32,699 nt of DNA from Syntrophaceae bacterium UBA7520. Its GTDB lineage: Bacteria > Desulfobacterota > Syntrophia > Syntrophales > Smithellaceae. Position 1 is the first letter of the stretch. Each line of letters starts with the position of its first letter. Below are positions 7,917-16,600 of this stretch, piece after piece. Below the pieces are notes generated by a model. It worked only from the letters and a program-made list of their open reading frames with translations, had not been told where the DNA came from and ran no database searches. Made by a program: the position numbers and the translations under genes. The DNA lies in contig DLNC01000037.1 of the NCBI GenBank assembly GCA_002478265.1, forward strand, positions 1 to 32,699, written 5' to 3'.

Positions 7917-8945
7917 TTAACTGCCGATGAGTTTTTCCTTAACCAAGAGAAATATTTGTTCAGGCGTGATATCTTTCATACATTTTGTCGTCGGGCATTT
8001 TTTTAAAAAACACGGGCTACATGGTAAATTTGCCCTAACTATGGTGTGACCAAGTCCATAAGGCCCCGTTCTTGCCGGATCGGTTGGGCCAAAAAGAGCA
8101 ACGACAGGAGTCCCTACGGCGCAGGCCAGGTGCATCGGCCCTGAATCGGTGGTTATCACCATCTTCGCTTTTCTGAATAAAGCGGCCAGTTCCGGCAAAG
8201 ACGTCTGACCTCCTAAATTAATGCCGTCCGAAACCATTTTAGAAATTATCTGGTCAATCGATGCTCTTTCGCTTCCCGTAAAGACAACTTTTTTGCCTAG
8301 CTGCTGCTGAATCATATCGGCAAGCTCGGCAAATTTTTGATTATCCCAGAGTTTAGTTTCCCAATACGCGATGGGGTTGATGGCAATAAATTTTTTTTCT
8401 GCCAATTTGTAATTCTCGAGCATGCGCCGTACTTTTTTTTCGGCATCCACGTTCTGCGGGAGAATAAATTCGATTTTTTCTTTTTTGGCCCCCAGGTAAA
8501 GAGGAAAATCAAAATAACGGTCAACGGCATGCTTGGTCATGTCTTCTGGTATTTTTTCGTTGAGAAACAAACCGCTTAATTCCTGCCACGAGTCATATCC
8601 GAGTTTCCGCTTTCCTCTGCTCAGAAAAACAAGCAGGGAACTCTTAAAAAGGCCGTGAAAATCAATAACCAAATCATAGGAACGCCGGCGCAAATTTTTG
8701 ATAAACACTTTTATCTCTTGCCATGCCAAACGCACCTGTCCCGCTTTGATATCCGTAATCCATGCCTTGCGACGGGAAATCAGTACTTCATCCAGAAGCG
8801 GATGATTGGCAAGCAATCCCGCTGCCGCTTCTTCCACTACCCACGTTATATGCGCATCGGGATACAATTCACGCAAAGCGGCAAGCGACGGCAATGTATG
8901 AATTACATCACCCAAAGCGCTGAGCTTGACGATTAATATGTTCAT
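7917..8945 (-). CDS. waaC: ADP-heptose:LPS heptosyltransferase I
   Basis: A 342-residue GT9 glycosyltransferase predicted to add the first L-glycero-D-manno-heptose to Kdo of the inner core at the cytoplasmic face. The N-terminus reads IVKLSALGDVIHTLPSL, closely like E. coli WaaC, and places the catalytic aspartate at residue 13 as in that enzyme. WVVEEAAAG follows. The C-terminal donor site has TDSGPMHLACAVGTP and ALFGPTDPARTGPYG. A C-terminal cysteine cluster (SPCFLKKCPTTKC) is shared with the neighbouring waaF. I trimmed seven residues from the longest frame. The ATG at 8945 overlaps the gmhB stop as ATGA and has AAGG upstream, so it is translationally coupled. It is the last gene of the long lpx/waa run. 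Confidence 0.88.
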   Translation of the reverse strand: MNILIVKLSALGDVIHTLPSLAALRELYPDAHITWVVEEAAAGLLANHPLLDEVLISRRKAWITDIKAGQVRLAWQEIKVFIKNLRRRSYDLVIDFHGLFKSSLLVFLSRGKRKLGYDSWQELSGLFLNEKIPEDMTKHAVDRYFDFPLYLGAKKEKIEFILPQNVDAEKKVRRMLENYKLAEKKFIAINPIAYWETKLWDNQKFAELADMIQQQLGKKVVFTGSERASIDQIISKMVSDGINLGGQTSLPELAALFRKAKMVITTDSGPMHLACAVGTPVVALFGPTDPARTGPYGLGHTIVRANLPCSPCFLKKCPTTKCMKDITPEQIFLLVKEKLIGS

Positions 8946-9529
8946 TTCACGCCTTTTAATATCCACTGCACCGCTTCCAGAATATCGGCGGCAATAAAAT
9001 CTGGTCGATTTTTATCTGTTGGTCTGTCCGGCCCGTCATCCTGCAATAAACTCTGGCCAAATCCAGTTTTCACCAGAATGCATTTCGCGCCGACACTTCT
9101 ACCCGCCTCCATGTCATTGTATCGGTCACCGACAATAAAAGAGCGGGATAAATCAATATTCAAATCATCCGCGGCGCGCAACAACATGCCGGCGGCCGGC
9201 TTGCGGCAGTCGCATGCCTGACGATAATGACCAATTCCTTCGGTGGGATGATGGGGACAATAATAAAAACCGTCGATAAAAGCGTTTTCCTTGCTTAGAA
9301 TATCCCTTAAAAATTCGTGTGTGGTATTTACAAATTCTTCGGAAAATAAACCGCGCGCCACTCCCGCCTGATTGGTGATAACGACTGTTTTCATACCGAT
9401 AGCATTGATCAGACGAATGGCTTCAAACGCCGTGGGGATGATTTTAATCTTGGCCAGATCATCCAGGTAACCTACTTCTTCATTGATTGTGCCGTCTCTA
9501 TCCAGAAAAACGGCAATATTTTTTCCCAT
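8942..9529 (-). CDS. gmhB: D-glycero-beta-D-manno-heptose 1,7-bisphosphate 7-phosphatase
   Basis: A 195-residue HAD-superfamily phosphatase that removes the C7 phosphate from heptose 1,7-bisphosphate on the way to ADP-heptose, the donor for WaaC and WaaF. The nucleophile motif DRDGT has Asp10 and Asp12. TNQAGVARG follows near 52-60. The structural zinc site is CPHHP at 91-95 with CDC at 106-108, and the second acid pair is in VGDRYNDM at 133-140. These are hallmarks of GmhB rather than histidinol phosphatase. Its AGGA ribosome-binding site overlaps the waaF stop codon, and its own stop overlaps the waaC start. gmhA and hldE, needed for the rest of the pathway, are not in this window. Confidence 0.92.
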   Translation of the reverse strand: MGKNIAVFLDRDGTINEEVGYLDDLAKIKIIPTAFEAIRLINAIGMKTVVITNQAGVARGLFSEEFVNTTHEFLRDILSKENAFIDGFYYCPHHPTEGIGHYRQACDCRKPAAGMLLRAADDLNIDLSRSFIVGDRYNDMEAGRSVGAKCILVKTGFGQSLLQDDGPDRPTDKNRPDFIAADILEAVQWILKGVK

Positions 9530-9536
9530 AATAATC

Positions 9537-10589
9537 CTAGCTTTGTTTCAATATGGCATGCGCAGCGGATAACACATCTTCCACAGCAATCAAATACATG
9601 CAGCGAAAATCATCCGGGCATTCTTCTTTCAGGCAGGGACTGCACGAAACATCCTTGCGGACGATAGCCACCTTTTCGCCGATCGGCGATGTTGCCCTGG
9701 GATTTGTCGAGCCGAAAATGGCGACGGTAGGAACATTCAGCGCTCCGGCAACATGCATCAATCCCGAATCATTGCTGATGAATAAAGAACACTGTGAAAT
9801 CAGATACACCGCTTCGCGCAGCGTCGTTTTCCCGGCAAGATTTACCGGCTTCGTTTTGGCGCTGGCGCATACTTTTTCGGCCGCTTCGCGGTCGTCTTTA
9901 CCGCCCAGCAAAATAACACGGCAGTTTTTTTCTGCGCATAATTCATCAGCGACCGCAGCAAACCGCTCCGGAAACCACCTTTTGGCAGGGCCGTATATGG
10001 CTCCCGGGGCGATGCCGATAACCTTCTTTGCCTCGCCCGGAATAAATTCCCGTAAAATATTCTGCGCGGTTACACGGTTAATTTTTGCCTGCAAATGCAT
10101 TTCTTTACCGACAGGTTTACAGCCCAGCGCCTTGACCATCTCCAGATAATAATCGCCCTGATGAATATTCTTTGCCTCTTGCGTTCGTTTGATGCTGTGC
10201 GTCAGAAGAATTCCCCGCCCGTCGGAATTGTAACCCGCGCGTATTTTAACGCGCGCGGCGAATGTCATGATCGCCGCCTCAATAGCGTTTTGCAGCAAAA
10301 TCGCCGCGTCATATTTCTTTTTATGAAGGATACGCGCAAGACGAAAAACTCCCCAGGCATTATCAAACTGATGCTTATATATAATCACCTCATCAACCGC
10401 GGCAAAAAGTTTGTAAATATCGGCGACAAGTGGTTTGGCCAAAATACTGATTCGCGCGCGCGGATATGCCGCACGCACGGAGGCAATCGCCGGCAACGTC
10501 AGCACCGCGTCACCGATCCAGTTCGTACCTCTAATTAAGATTTTATTCAGCCCTTCTTTGGGTAATTGTTTCTTGTTTTCCAGAAGCAT
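9537..10589 (-). CDS. waaF: ADP-heptose:LPS heptosyltransferase II
   Basis: A 350-residue GT9 glycosyltransferase that should add the second heptose to the inner core. The N-terminal domain starts ILIRGTNWIGDAVLTLPAI with the catalytic aspartate in WIGD. The middle contains IAPGAIYGPAKRWF, resembling GAEFGPAKRWP of E. coli WaaF. The C-terminal donor site has SNDSGLMHVAGAL and AIFGSTNPRATSPIG. The cysteine-rich SPCLKEECPDDFRC near the end parallels WaaC. The start codon sits in a TAATG junction with lpxL, a one-base overlap. About 15 residues precede the conserved core, which is slightly long but has no better start. It is paired with gmhB and waaC in one transcription unit. Confidence 0.9.
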   Translation of the reverse strand: MLLENKKQLPKEGLNKILIRGTNWIGDAVLTLPAIASVRAAYPRARISILAKPLVADIYKLFAAVDEVIIYKHQFDNAWGVFRLARILHKKKYDAAILLQNAIEAAIMTFAARVKIRAGYNSDGRGILLTHSIKRTQEAKNIHQGDYYLEMVKALGCKPVGKEMHLQAKINRVTAQNILREFIPGEAKKVIGIAPGAIYGPAKRWFPERFAAVADELCAEKNCRVILLGGKDDREAAEKVCASAKTKPVNLAGKTTLREAVYLISQCSLFISNDSGLMHVAGALNVPTVAIFGSTNPRATSPIGEKVAIVRKDVSCSPCLKEECPDDFRCMYLIAVEDVLSAAHAILKQS

Positions 10590-11467
10590 TACCTATTCAT
10601 CCTTCTTGCCTGCCAGGGCTTCGTTTTCCAGCGCCTGTGCAACCAAAGCCATTGTTCCGGGTTTTTCTTTATCTGCTCCTCAATGATCATGGTAAATTTC
10701 TGCGTATTGGCCAAAACATCTGCATCACGATTGCCCGTATCTATAATATCCACTTTCTGCCCAATTTCCAATAAATATCTGCCATCGGGCACCCTACTGG
10801 AAAATACAGGCAGCACCGCGGCCCCTGTATAAATAGCAAGCAGTGCCACCCCTGACGTTGTCGCGGCTTTGCGCCCAAAAAAATCAACAAATACACCTTC
10901 ATTCAAAAACACGTTTTGATCGATAAGGATATTGATCGTCTTCCCTTGCCTCAGCAGGCCTATCATTTTGCGCATATTTCCTTTCTTTGAAAGAGAAATA
11001 TTGCCATATGAAGAACGCACACCGGTTATAATCTCTTCCATAATCGGATTGTCTAAAATACGGTAAACAAAAATAAAGGGGGATGTAGCAAGCGCCAGGG
11101 CGGCATTGCCCATTTCCCAATTGCCATAATGAGCGCCGAATAAAATAACTCCTCTGCCCTTACGTTGGGCGGCAAGATAATTATCCAGTCCGATAATTTT
11201 CACCCATTTGCTAAAATTATTTTTATCTAAGTAAAGTATATCCGGAAACTCGGCGATAATTCTCGCAAAACTTGTGTACGATTTTTTTGCGATAGTAATT
11301 ATTTCCTGATAATTCTTACCGGGAAAAGAACGCGACAGATTATGCAGGGCAATCAGCCTGTGCCGTACAGATAAGTAATAACCAAGTCGCGCCAAGCCGC
11401 GAATAAACAACCGCCGCAAAGAGCAAGGAATTACCAAAGCCAAAATTTTTAAGATTTTCACAACCAT
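10589..11467 (-). CDS. lpxL: LpxL/HtrB-family lipid A late acyltransferase
   Basis: A 292-residue protein of the lysophospholipid acyltransferase superfamily, LpxL/LpxM branch, which adds secondary acyl chains to the lipid A precursor at the inner membrane. An N-terminal hydrophobic segment (about 4-15) would anchor it. The catalytic HX4E motif is His113 to Glu118 in AHYGNWE. The C-terminal PEQWLWLHRRWKT is characteristic. In E. coli, LpxL acts after Kdo addition. Here no Kdo transferase gene is adjacent, although lpxK is 44 bases upstream. The ATG has no clear ribosome-binding site. Whether it acts as LpxL, LpxM or LpxJ-like in position cannot be told, so the symbol is by family. Confidence 0.82.
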   Translation of the reverse strand: MVVKILKILALVIPCSLRRLFIRGLARLGYYLSVRHRLIALHNLSRSFPGKNYQEIITIAKKSYTSFARIIAEFPDILYLDKNNFSKWVKIIGLDNYLAAQRKGRGVILFGAHYGNWEMGNAALALATSPFIFVYRILDNPIMEEIITGVRSSYGNISLSKKGNMRKMIGLLRQGKTINILIDQNVFLNEGVFVDFFGRKAATTSGVALLAIYTGAAVLPVFSSRVPDGRYLLEIGQKVDIIDTGNRDADVLANTQKFTMIIEEQIKKNPEQWLWLHRRWKTKPWQARRMNR

Positions 11468-11511
11468 TGAAAATAAGCGTTCAATTTATGTCAATTTGTT
11501 TGCGCCACTCT

Positions 11512-12603
11512 TTACACCGCGCAAACTCGGCGCAGGAGAAAATTCTCCAACGCCTTTTCGGAAGGCATTATTTCCATTTCCACGCGCAAAATGCTGAGTA
11601 TTTTTATGAAGCTCGGATATTTCTCCAGGCGCACGGCGTCTTTCTCGGTCGTCAGCAAATAATCAGCATGGCATCTGATAAATTTATCCTTCAGCTCTTC
11701 GACATCGCAAGAGTGATAGGCATAATGATCGGGATAAGCATCAAAAGAAATTATCTCCGCTCGCGCATCTACGAGCATTTTCCTAAAAGAATCCGGCTGG
11801 GCAATGCCACAAAAAGCGCATATTTTTTTGCCCTGCAGGGCGGTAAGCGGCATGCTGGCAGCATCATCCCCTTTTGCAACATCCCTGACAACATGGCGGC
11901 TTAAAAAAACTTCTCGCTGAAAATAATCCGCAATCTTGTGTGCGGCCTTGTTAAAAACCGCTTTTTCATCAACCCGCGTCATGATCAGGCAATCGGCCCG
12001 CTTTAAAGATTTCGGAGGTTCGCGCAGCGCTCCGGCCGGTAAAAGCAAACCGTTGCTAAAAGGCCTTTCGTAATCGAGTAAAACGATATCTATATCTCTG
12101 GCGATTTTCCGGTGCTGAAATGCATCATCGCAAATAATAATATTTGCGCCAAAATTCCTTACCGCCGCGCTGCCCGCGGCAGTGCGCTTGGCGCCGGTGA
12201 TTACCGGCACGCCCGGCAAAGCGCGGGCAAGCATCAGAGGTTCATCTCCGGCAACTTCTGCATCCAAAAGAATATTGCTGCCATCCGATACGACATTGAC
12301 TTTTTTTCCCTTTTTCCCGCCGTAACCGCGGCTGATGACCGCGGGTTTGAATCCGTGCCGTAATAAAATCTTTGTCACCATAATCACGCACGGTGTTTTA
12401 CCAGTGCCGCCGACCGTGATATTGCCGACGCTGATTACGGGGCAGGAAAGACTGGCTGACGTAAAAATTTGCTTGTCGTACAGCCAGTTGCGCAAATTGA
12501 TAATCAAACGGTAAAAAAAAGACAGAAAAAATAAAATTACGCGCGTTGGACGGAGATGCCTTACCCCTTCGTCATCATTCCACATCCTTTGCCAGTCGAT
12601 CAT
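11512..12603 (-). CDS. lpxK: Tetraacyldisaccharide 4'-kinase
   Basis: A 363-residue membrane-associated P-loop kinase that phosphorylates the 4' position of the lipid A disaccharide. The Walker A motif is GGTGKT at 65-70 within ISVGNITVGGTGKTP. The N-terminal hydrophobic stretch at about 22-36 fits its membrane anchor. VISRGYGG and DDAFQHRKIARDIDIVL are classic LpxK segments, and LLTTEKDAVR lies near the C-terminus. I chose the ATG at 12603, which has a GGAAACGGGA ribosome-binding region. The longest frame starts 25 codons earlier, inside msbA, with an unconserved leader. With this start the gene overlaps msbA by 29 bases. Confidence 0.93.
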   Translation of the reverse strand: MIDWQRMWNDDEGVRHLRPTRVILFFLSFFYRLIINLRNWLYDKQIFTSASLSCPVISVGNITVGGTGKTPCVIMVTKILLRHGFKPAVISRGYGGKKGKKVNVVSDGSNILLDAEVAGDEPLMLARALPGVPVITGAKRTAAGSAAVRNFGANIIICDDAFQHRKIARDIDIVLLDYERPFSNGLLLPAGALREPPKSLKRADCLIMTRVDEKAVFNKAAHKIADYFQREVFLSRHVVRDVAKGDDAASMPLTALQGKKICAFCGIAQPDSFRKMLVDARAEIISFDAYPDHYAYHSCDVEELKDKFIRCHADYLLTTEKDAVRLEKYPSFIKILSILRVEMEIMPSEKALENFLLRRVCAV

Positions 12604-14332
12604 TCCCGTTTCCTTCTTCTTTGAACTGCAAATTATGCAGGCGGAAATATTCACCCTTTTTAGCGAGTAACGCTTCATGAGTGCCTTCTTCGACGATTTC
12701 GCCGTTGACTAAAGCGATAATTCTGTCGGCGTTGCGGATGGTAGAAAGACGATGCGCGATAACCAGCGTGGTGCGCCCCCTCATGAGATTATCCAGAGCG
12801 CTTTGCACTTCTATTTCCGCCTCCGTGTCCAGTGATGATGTGGCTTCATCAAGAATTAATATGGGCGAGTTTTTCAAAAGGGCGCGGGCAATGGAAATTC
12901 TCTGCTTTTCACCGCCGGAGAGCTTTGTTCCCAATTCACCGATATTCGAATCGTAACCCTGCGGCAGGCGCGTGATAAAATTATGCGCGTTAGCCGCTTT
13001 GGCGGCGGCAATAATTTCTTCGTCAGTGCGTTTTATATCACCGTAGGCAATATTATTTTTGACTGAATCGTTAAAAAGAATCGTCTGTTGCGTGACAATA
13101 GCTATTTGCCGACGCAAGGATTGCAAGGTAACGTCACGGATATCATAACCGTCAATTAAAATTCGACCGGAAGTTACATCGTAAAAGCGCGGAATTAAAT
13201 TAACCAGTGATGTTTTGCCGCCACCGCTCATGCCGACAAACGCAACGACCTCGCCGGCCTTGATGTAAAGATTAATGTTTTTCAAAACCGGTGTGGTGTC
13301 ATAGCAGAAAGTTACGTTTTGAATTTCGATGCCTTTGCTGATGGGAGGAAGCTCGATGGCGCCGGGTTTATCCTGAATATCCGGCACACGATCGATAATG
13401 CTGAAAATGCGCTCCGCTCCGGCAATCCCCTGATTGATGGTGTTATTGACATTGGTAAGACGCTTTATCGGCTCATAAAGCATAAATAAAGCGGCCAGAA
13501 AGGAAAAGAACGTGCCCGGCGTAGAAGTTCCGGCAATCACTTTAGAACCGCCGTAAAATATTATCGCCGCGATGCCCAGACCTGCCAAAAAATCCATCAC
13601 CGGCGTGGTCATGGCGTTTACGGAAACTGTTTTTAAATTGTATTTGAAAAGTCTTTTGTTTTCCTGGGCAAACCGTTCATTTTCATATTTTTCCATGCAG
13701 AAAGCCTTGACAATACGAGTGCCGGAGATGGTCTCCTGCAGTAAAGTGCTCAAATTGCCCATGGTGATTTGTGCCGATTTGGTGACTTTGCGCATTTTTT
13801 TGCCGAACCGGGAAATAGGATAAATAGTGAGCGGAAAAATAACCATGGCGATCAGAGCCATTCGCCAATCCGTGTAAAAAATAACTCCCACAAGTCCCAC
13901 CAGCATAAATGTGTCTTTGATCAGTGAAGTTATTGCTTCAGAAGTGGCTTGCTGCACAGAAAGAACATCATTGGTAATACGCGACATTAGCAGGCCTGTC
14001 GGATAATCGGAAAAAAAGGAAAGCGACTGTTTTTGAATTTGCTCATAAAGCTTGTTTCGCAAATCCGCCACGATACTCAGACCTATGGAACCCATGATCA
14101 CGGAGCGTCCGTAATCGCAGATGCCGCGCAATAAAAAAATGCCGATAACCGCGAGGGGAATCCACTTCAGCGCGCTCATGTCTTTCCTCACAAATATATC
14201 GTCAATGGCCGGTTTGGAAATTAGCGGCAAAGCTGATTGCATGGCGGCAACAATGACCATCAATATGGCCGCGATAATGAATCTCCAGAAATACTGTTTA
14301 GACATTTTAAGAAGTCGCTTGAATAATTCCAT
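12575..14332 (-). CDS. msbA: Lipid A export ATP-binding/permease protein (LPS flippase)
   Basis: A 585-residue ABC half-transporter that flips core-lipid A from the cytoplasmic to the periplasmic leaflet as a homodimer. Six hydrophobic segments occupy about 15-310. The ATPase domain follows with Walker A GMSGGGKT at 367-374, the Q-loop in IVTQQTILF near 412-420, signature LSGGE at 471-475, Walker B ILILDE at 491-496 and H-loop His527. Its AGAGGA ribosome-binding site overlaps the lpxB stop codon, and lpxK overlaps its end. A generic type I exporter is the alternative, but the lpxB-msbA-lpxK context strongly favours MsbA. Confidence 0.92.
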   Translation of the reverse strand: MELFKRLLKMSKQYFWRFIIAAILMVIVAAMQSALPLISKPAIDDIFVRKDMSALKWIPLAVIGIFLLRGICDYGRSVIMGSIGLSIVADLRNKLYEQIQKQSLSFFSDYPTGLLMSRITNDVLSVQQATSEAITSLIKDTFMLVGLVGVIFYTDWRMALIAMVIFPLTIYPISRFGKKMRKVTKSAQITMGNLSTLLQETISGTRIVKAFCMEKYENERFAQENKRLFKYNLKTVSVNAMTTPVMDFLAGLGIAAIIFYGGSKVIAGTSTPGTFFSFLAALFMLYEPIKRLTNVNNTINQGIAGAERIFSIIDRVPDIQDKPGAIELPPISKGIEIQNVTFCYDTTPVLKNINLYIKAGEVVAFVGMSGGGKTSLVNLIPRFYDVTSGRILIDGYDIRDVTLQSLRRQIAIVTQQTILFNDSVKNNIAYGDIKRTDEEIIAAAKAANAHNFITRLPQGYDSNIGELGTKLSGGEKQRISIARALLKNSPILILDEATSSLDTEAEIEVQSALDNLMRGRTTLVIAHRLSTIRNADRIIALVNGEIVEEGTHEALLAKKGEYFRLHNLQFKEEGNGNDRLAKDVE

Positions 14333-14339
14333 GTATCCT

Positions 14340-15488
14340 CTAAATCATTGAGCAGGCGATTTGCGCCGCTCTGGCCGCCGCGCCGGGACTCCCCATCTTT
14401 TCGCGCAGCTCCGCCAGCTCGTTTTTTATTTTTGTATATCTTTCGCTTTGCAAAATAGCAAGTGCTTCCACGGCAATACGCTCGCCTTTCGCTTCCAGTT
14501 GTATTAATTCCGGCACAATAGTTTTGCCGGCGATGATATTGACCAGACCGATATTTTCAACGCTGATCACCAAACTGCCGATTAACGCTGAGAACAGGGA
14601 AACTTTGTAAATGATAACCATCGGCACTCCCAAAAGCCCTGTCTCGAGCGTGGCGGTTCCCGACGCGACAATCGCCAAATCACAGCAAGCTATGGCATCA
14701 TAGGTCGCGCCCGTTACTATCTTCACCTTAATTCCACAACCAGAAATCATTTGCGCTATTTGTTTTTCCGCTAGTGTTTCGGCCAGCGGCAATAGGTACT
14801 GTGCATCGGGTATTCTCTCTGAAATCATTTTCGCCGCTTTCAGCATTTCCGGCAAAAGCCTTTTTACTTCCGCTGTTCTGCTTCCCGGCAAAAGCCCGAT
14901 TGTTGTTTTCTTTTCCTCCAGGCCAAAATATTTTTTTGCCTCTTTCCTGGCGGAGAAACGCGTTTTTACCACGTCGAGCAGCGGATGCCCCACATAGTCA
15001 ACTATAAAACCTTTGGCGGCGTAAACATCCACTTCAAAGGGTAAAACAACTGCCATTCTGTTGACTAATTTTTTTATCTGATTGATTCTTCCTTGGCGCC
15101 AGGCCCACACCTGCGGGCTGATATAATAAAACACTTTTATTTTTCTCTTTTTGGCGAAGCGCGCTGCGATATTCAGGTTAAAATCGGGAAAGTCGATTAA
15201 GATAACCAGCGAAGGTTTTATCTGATCGATTTTGCTTCTGAGATTTCTGATAACGCGCAAAAAGTCAACAAGTTTTGACAATACTTCCGTCAGGCCGACG
15301 ACCGCTATTTCCGCGGCATCGGCAATCAGTTCCACGCCCGCCTCCTTCAGTTTGCCGCCGCCGATACCGTAAAATCGCAAAGCGGGGTTGATTTTCAGCA
15401 TTTCCTTAACCAGGCTCGCGCCATGCATGTCGCCTGATGCCTCACCGGCGACAATAATAATGTTTTTTCCTCCCGCCTCATTTTCCAT
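14340..15488 (-). CDS. lpxB: Lipid-A-disaccharide synthase
   Basis: A 382-residue GT19 enzyme that condenses UDP-diacyl-aminosugar with diacyl-aminosugar 1-phosphate (lipid X) to form the lipid A disaccharide. Signatures are the N-terminal AGEASGDMHGASLVKEM (about 14-30), DFPDFNLNIA near 108, PQVWAWRQGR near 135, LPGSRTAEVKRLLP, and the C-terminal ASGTATLETGLLGVPMV. Length is normal. It lies seven bases upstream of msbA and 17 bases downstream of the aminotransferase gene. If the neighbouring Gnn-like enzymes act, its substrates here would be 2,3-diamino sugars. Confidence 0.96.
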   Translation of the reverse strand: MENEAGGKNIIIVAGEASGDMHGASLVKEMLKINPALRFYGIGGGKLKEAGVELIADAAEIAVVGLTEVLSKLVDFLRVIRNLRSKIDQIKPSLVILIDFPDFNLNIAARFAKKRKIKVFYYISPQVWAWRQGRINQIKKLVNRMAVVLPFEVDVYAAKGFIVDYVGHPLLDVVKTRFSARKEAKKYFGLEEKKTTIGLLPGSRTAEVKRLLPEMLKAAKMISERIPDAQYLLPLAETLAEKQIAQMISGCGIKVKIVTGATYDAIACCDLAIVASGTATLETGLLGVPMVIIYKVSLFSALIGSLVISVENIGLVNIIAGKTIVPELIQLEAKGERIAVEALAILQSERYTKIKNELAELREKMGSPGAAARAAQIACSMI

Positions 15489-15505
15489 GTGAATTTTCGC
15501 TTTCT

Positions 15506-16600
15506 TCAGGAAAAATGATTGAGCGCATCGGCAATGATTTTAATTTCGTCCTGTTTTAATTCGGGAAACATCGGCAGGGATAAAACTTCCGCGGCGCTTT
15601 TTTCCGCCTGCGGAAAATTACCCTTTAACCGATAAAGATCCAAAAACGCCTTCTGGCGGTGCAGCGGCACCGGATAATAGACTGCTGAGGAAATGTTCTT
15701 TCGCGCAAGCGCGGCAGCCAACTCATCACGCTTTTTCGCGCGGATGGTAAACTGATGATAGACATGACTGCAATCAGCCTGTTCAACGGGCAATGTTACT
15801 TCTTTGTTTTTTATCGCCGCGCAATAAGCTGCGGCATTTCGGCGGCGCGCTTCGTTGTGCTCATCAATTCTTTTTAACTTGACGCGAATAATCGCCGCCT
15901 GAATCTCGTCTAGGCGGCTGTTGTAACCGACCATGTCGTGATAATAACGTTTTTCACTGCCATGATTGCGCAGCATTTTAACCTGCCGGGCAATCTGTTC
16001 ATCTTTTGTTATTACCATTCCGCCATCGCCGTAGCCGGCCAGATTTTTACTGGGGAAAAAACTGAAACATCCGGCATCGCCGAAAGTGCCCGCTTTTTTC
16101 CCTTTATACAATGCCCCAAAAGCCTGCGCGCAATCCTCAATTACCTTGAGATTATGCCGGCGGGCGATTTTCATGATCGTGTCCATCTCCGCCGGATGGC
16201 CGAATAAATGAACCGGAATAATTGCTTTTGTTTTGGGAGTTATTTTTTCTTCGATCCTTGAACAATCAATATTAAAGGTATCGGGGCAAATATCGGCAAA
16301 CACGGGTATGGCCCCAATCAGGGCGATCACTTCGGCCGTCGCGATAAAAGTGAAGGGCGTGGTAATTACTTCGTCGCCGGCTTTGATACCGCAAGCGCGC
16401 AGCGCCAGAAGCAGCGCGTCTGTGCCGTTGGCCACGCCGATGGCATAAGGCAGGCCGTGGTAGCCGGCAATTTCTTCTTCCAGCTTGCTAACATTAGGGC
16501 CCAGAATAAACTGCGTGTTTCCCAGAACATCGCTTACCGCCGCGTCAATTTCGTTTTTCAGGGCATGGTACTGCCTCTTTAAGTCAACCATCGGAATCAT
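15506..16600 (-). CDS. gnnB: DegT/DnrJ/EryC1 sugar aminotransferase, probable GnnB
   Basis: A 364-residue PLP-dependent sugar aminotransferase. The N-terminus IPMVDLKRQYHAL is typical. FILGPNVSKLEEE, then GTDALLLALRA near 60-70, and the PLP lysine in FPSKNLAGYGDGGM near 190 are visible. The gene starts with an ATGA overlap on the oxidoreductase stop, with AGAGG ten bases upstream, and the pair lies between lpxA and lpxB. In Acidithiobacillus ferrooxidans and Leptospira, GnnA (oxidoreductase) and GnnB (aminotransferase) convert UDP-GlcNAc to UDP-GlcNAc3N, the LpxA substrate for diamino lipid A. The role is inferred from family plus position. Other members of the family act on 4-keto or other 3-keto sugars, so substrate is not proven. 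Confidence 0.72.
   Translation of the reverse strand: MIPMVDLKRQYHALKNEIDAAVSDVLGNTQFILGPNVSKLEEEIAGYHGLPYAIGVANGTDALLLALRACGIKAGDEVITTPFTFIATAEVIALIGAIPVFADICPDTFNIDCSRIEEKITPKTKAIIPVHLFGHPAEMDTIMKIARRHNLKVIEDCAQAFGALYKGKKAGTFGDAGCFSFFPSKNLAGYGDGGMVITKDEQIARQVKMLRNHGSEKRYYHDMVGYNSRLDEIQAAIIRVKLKRIDEHNEARRRNAAAYCAAIKNKEVTLPVEQADCSHVYHQFTIRAKKRDELAAALARKNISSAVYYPVPLHRQKAFLDLYRLKGNFPQAEKSAAEVLSLPMFPELKQDEIKIIADALNHFS

Noticed and set aside
9553..10149. Open frame of 198 codons on the plus strand
   Set aside because: Antisense to waaF, which has clear GT9 motifs; the frame has no recognisable domain.
12604..12678. Longer LpxK start inside msbA
   Set aside because: The 25 extra residues are unconserved in character and lie in the msbA coding end; the downstream ATG has a suitable ribosome-binding region.
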